From Microbulbifer donghaiensis (GTDB lineage Bacteria > Pseudomonadota > Gammaproteobacteria > Pseudomonadales > Cellvibrionaceae), in NCBI RefSeq assembly GCF_900129095.1, contig NZ_FQVA01000001.1, positions 806,001 to 870,000 on the forward strand: a stretch of DNA of 64,000 nucleotides. The letters run 5' to 3'. Below the pieces are notes generated by a model, which worked only from the letters and a program-made list of their open reading frames with translations, was not told where the DNA came from and did no database searches. Of this stretch, positions 63,075 through 64,000 are shown in pieces (within the stretch, counting starts at the first letter, position 1; every line of letters starts with the position of its first letter). A program made the position numbers and the translations under genes.

Positions 63075-64000
63075 ATGGATCAGCAGCAGTGGCAGGAATT
63101 TCTCACCGGTGAAGGCGCTATCTGGGAGGGGGACAGGGCCCATTTTCCAGAAACCCAAGCCGACCTGCACCTGATCGACCTGAGCCCCCTCGGTGCAATT
63201 TCGATCAGCGGCCCGGACAGCCAGAAATTCCTGCAGGGCCAGCTTACCTGTGACCTGGTCACCCTGCCCGACAATCACAGCACTCCCGGCGCCCACTGCA
63301 ACCCCAAGGGCCGCATGATCAGTGCCTTCAGCGCACTCAAGCTATCAGACAGCGAGTTTGTTTTCCGGCTGCCCGGCGACCTCGCCACTATTGCCCGCGA
63401 GGCGCTGGCGAAATACGCGGTTTTCTTCAAGACAGAACTGAAGGATATCGGCGAAGCCGGTACCGGTGAGAAGCATCGCTGGCTGGGCCTGCAGGGCAAG
63501 GGCGCCGCGGGTCGCGCCGCCGAGCTGCTCGGATTGGAGCAGTTGAACCCCGGCGAGGTCCGCGCCTTCGACAGCAGCGGCGCAAGCGCTCTCGCTCAAT
63601 GCCTGAATGACAACCAGATTGCGCTACTGGTGCCCGCCGCACACGCCAAAAATCTCTGGCAGCAACTGGGCAAGTCAGCCGAAGCCGCCAGCTACGACCG
63701 CTGGCAGCAACTGCAGATAGAAGCGGGCATGCCCCAGTTGCATGCGGCGACCAGCGAGCTGTTTATTCCGCAGATGACCAACCTGCACCTGCTGGGCGGT
63801 GTCAGCTTCAAGAAGGGCTGCTACACAGGGCAGGAAGTGGTCGCGCGCATGCAGTACCGCGGCGCCTCCAAGCGGCGCCTGTACCGCACCAGATGCACCG
63901 CGGGGGAAATCCCCGCGCCGGGACTGGAGGTCTACGCCGACGGCGAGCAGAGCATCGGCAACCTGGTGGAAGCCTGCCGCAGCGAGGATGGCATCGAGCT
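63075..64000 (+). CDS. ygfZ: tRNA-modifying protein YgfZ (5' part)
   Basis: The first 308 codons; the gene continues past the window end. GcvT/aminomethyltransferase-like folate-binding protein for Fe-S cluster repair and MiaB function. Visible: LIDLSPLGAISISGPDSQKFLQGQLTCDL, HCNPKGRMISAF, the conserved Cys motif KKGCYTGQEVVARMQYRG. ATG 63075 follows the GGCAGGAC stretch, 160 bases from sdhE on the opposite strand; ygfZ-sdhE divergence is also the E. coli order. Confidence 0.93.
   Translation, partial: MDQQQWQEFLTGEGAIWEGDRAHFPETQADLHLIDLSPLGAISISGPDSQKFLQGQLTCDLVTLPDNHSTPGAHCNPKGRMISAFSALKLSDSEFVFRLPGDLATIAREALAKYAVFFKTELKDIGEAGTGEKHRWLGLQGKGAAGRAAELLGLEQLNPGEVRAFDSSGASALAQCLNDNQIALLVPAAHAKNLWQQLGKSAEAASYDRWQQLQIEAGMPQLHAATSELFIPQMTNLHLLGGVSFKKGCYTGQEVVARMQYRGASKRRLYRTRCTAGEIPAPGLEVYADGEQSIGNLVEACRSEDGIE

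Overview
The window is chromosomal DNA of a GC-rich marine-type gammaproteobacterium. The gene order resembles Pseudomonas and the Cellvibrionales. A Microbulbifer-like genus is my best guess, from the secreted starch-binding amylase and TonB receptor combined with Pseudomonas-like mucD-lepA and relA-cysM blocks; I did not test this by any search. There is no phage, CRISPR array, rRNA or tRNA gene that I can see. The only mobile-looking DNA is two short, non-coding elements with perfect terminal inverted repeats (18041-18200 and 44467-44736).

Layout. 1-13.4 kb: end of a YbaK-type deacylase gene, a BNR-repeat exported protein, a TonB-dependent receptor, two HAD phosphatases, rdgC, a GNAT acetyltransferase, a DUF4136 lipoprotein, gnd, a sugar acetyltransferase, a small membrane methyltransferase-like protein and a secreted chloride-type alpha-amylase with a CBM20 starch-binding domain. 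13.4-31.3 kb: a mixed accessory region with a double-hotdog thioesterase, two AbgT transporters, DUF2058/DUF1415, MAPEG, patatin, PH-domain and TPR proteins, the RNA-repair pair rtcB-archease downstream of a cytochrome-porin fusion, a lipase, an MscS channel, ElaA and an SMR exporter.

31.4-47.7 kb: trpS; a four-gene run tsaB-uppP-dehydrogenase-DUF3524 glycosyltransferase; a histone H1-like protein; hemH and adk; ldhA; mazG-relA; cysM; and the hybrid kinase BarA/GacS. 47.7-64 kb is the conserved Pseudomonas-type supercluster: acpS, recO, (GFA protein), era, rnc, DUF4845, lepB, lepA and mucD, then a murein-recycling pair (mpaA and a dipeptide epimerase), then rseC, rseB, rseA, rpoE, nadB, ygfX, sdhE and the start of ygfZ.

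How the genes work together: rpoE-rseA-rseB-rseC-mucD form the envelope-stress regulon core, and sigma-E-like promoter sequences lie before both rpoE and mucD. BarA/GacS and RelA add global control of secretion and stringent response. lepB, lepA, era and rnc serve protein export and translation or ribosome maturation. The unusual points are the cytochrome-porin gene, the two MITE-like elements, a degenerate ATP-binding G1 box in BarA, and insertions or absences relative to the usual order: a GFA gene between era and recO, no pdxJ beside acpS, no rlmD between relA and cysM, and a murein-recycling pair inside the muc cluster.
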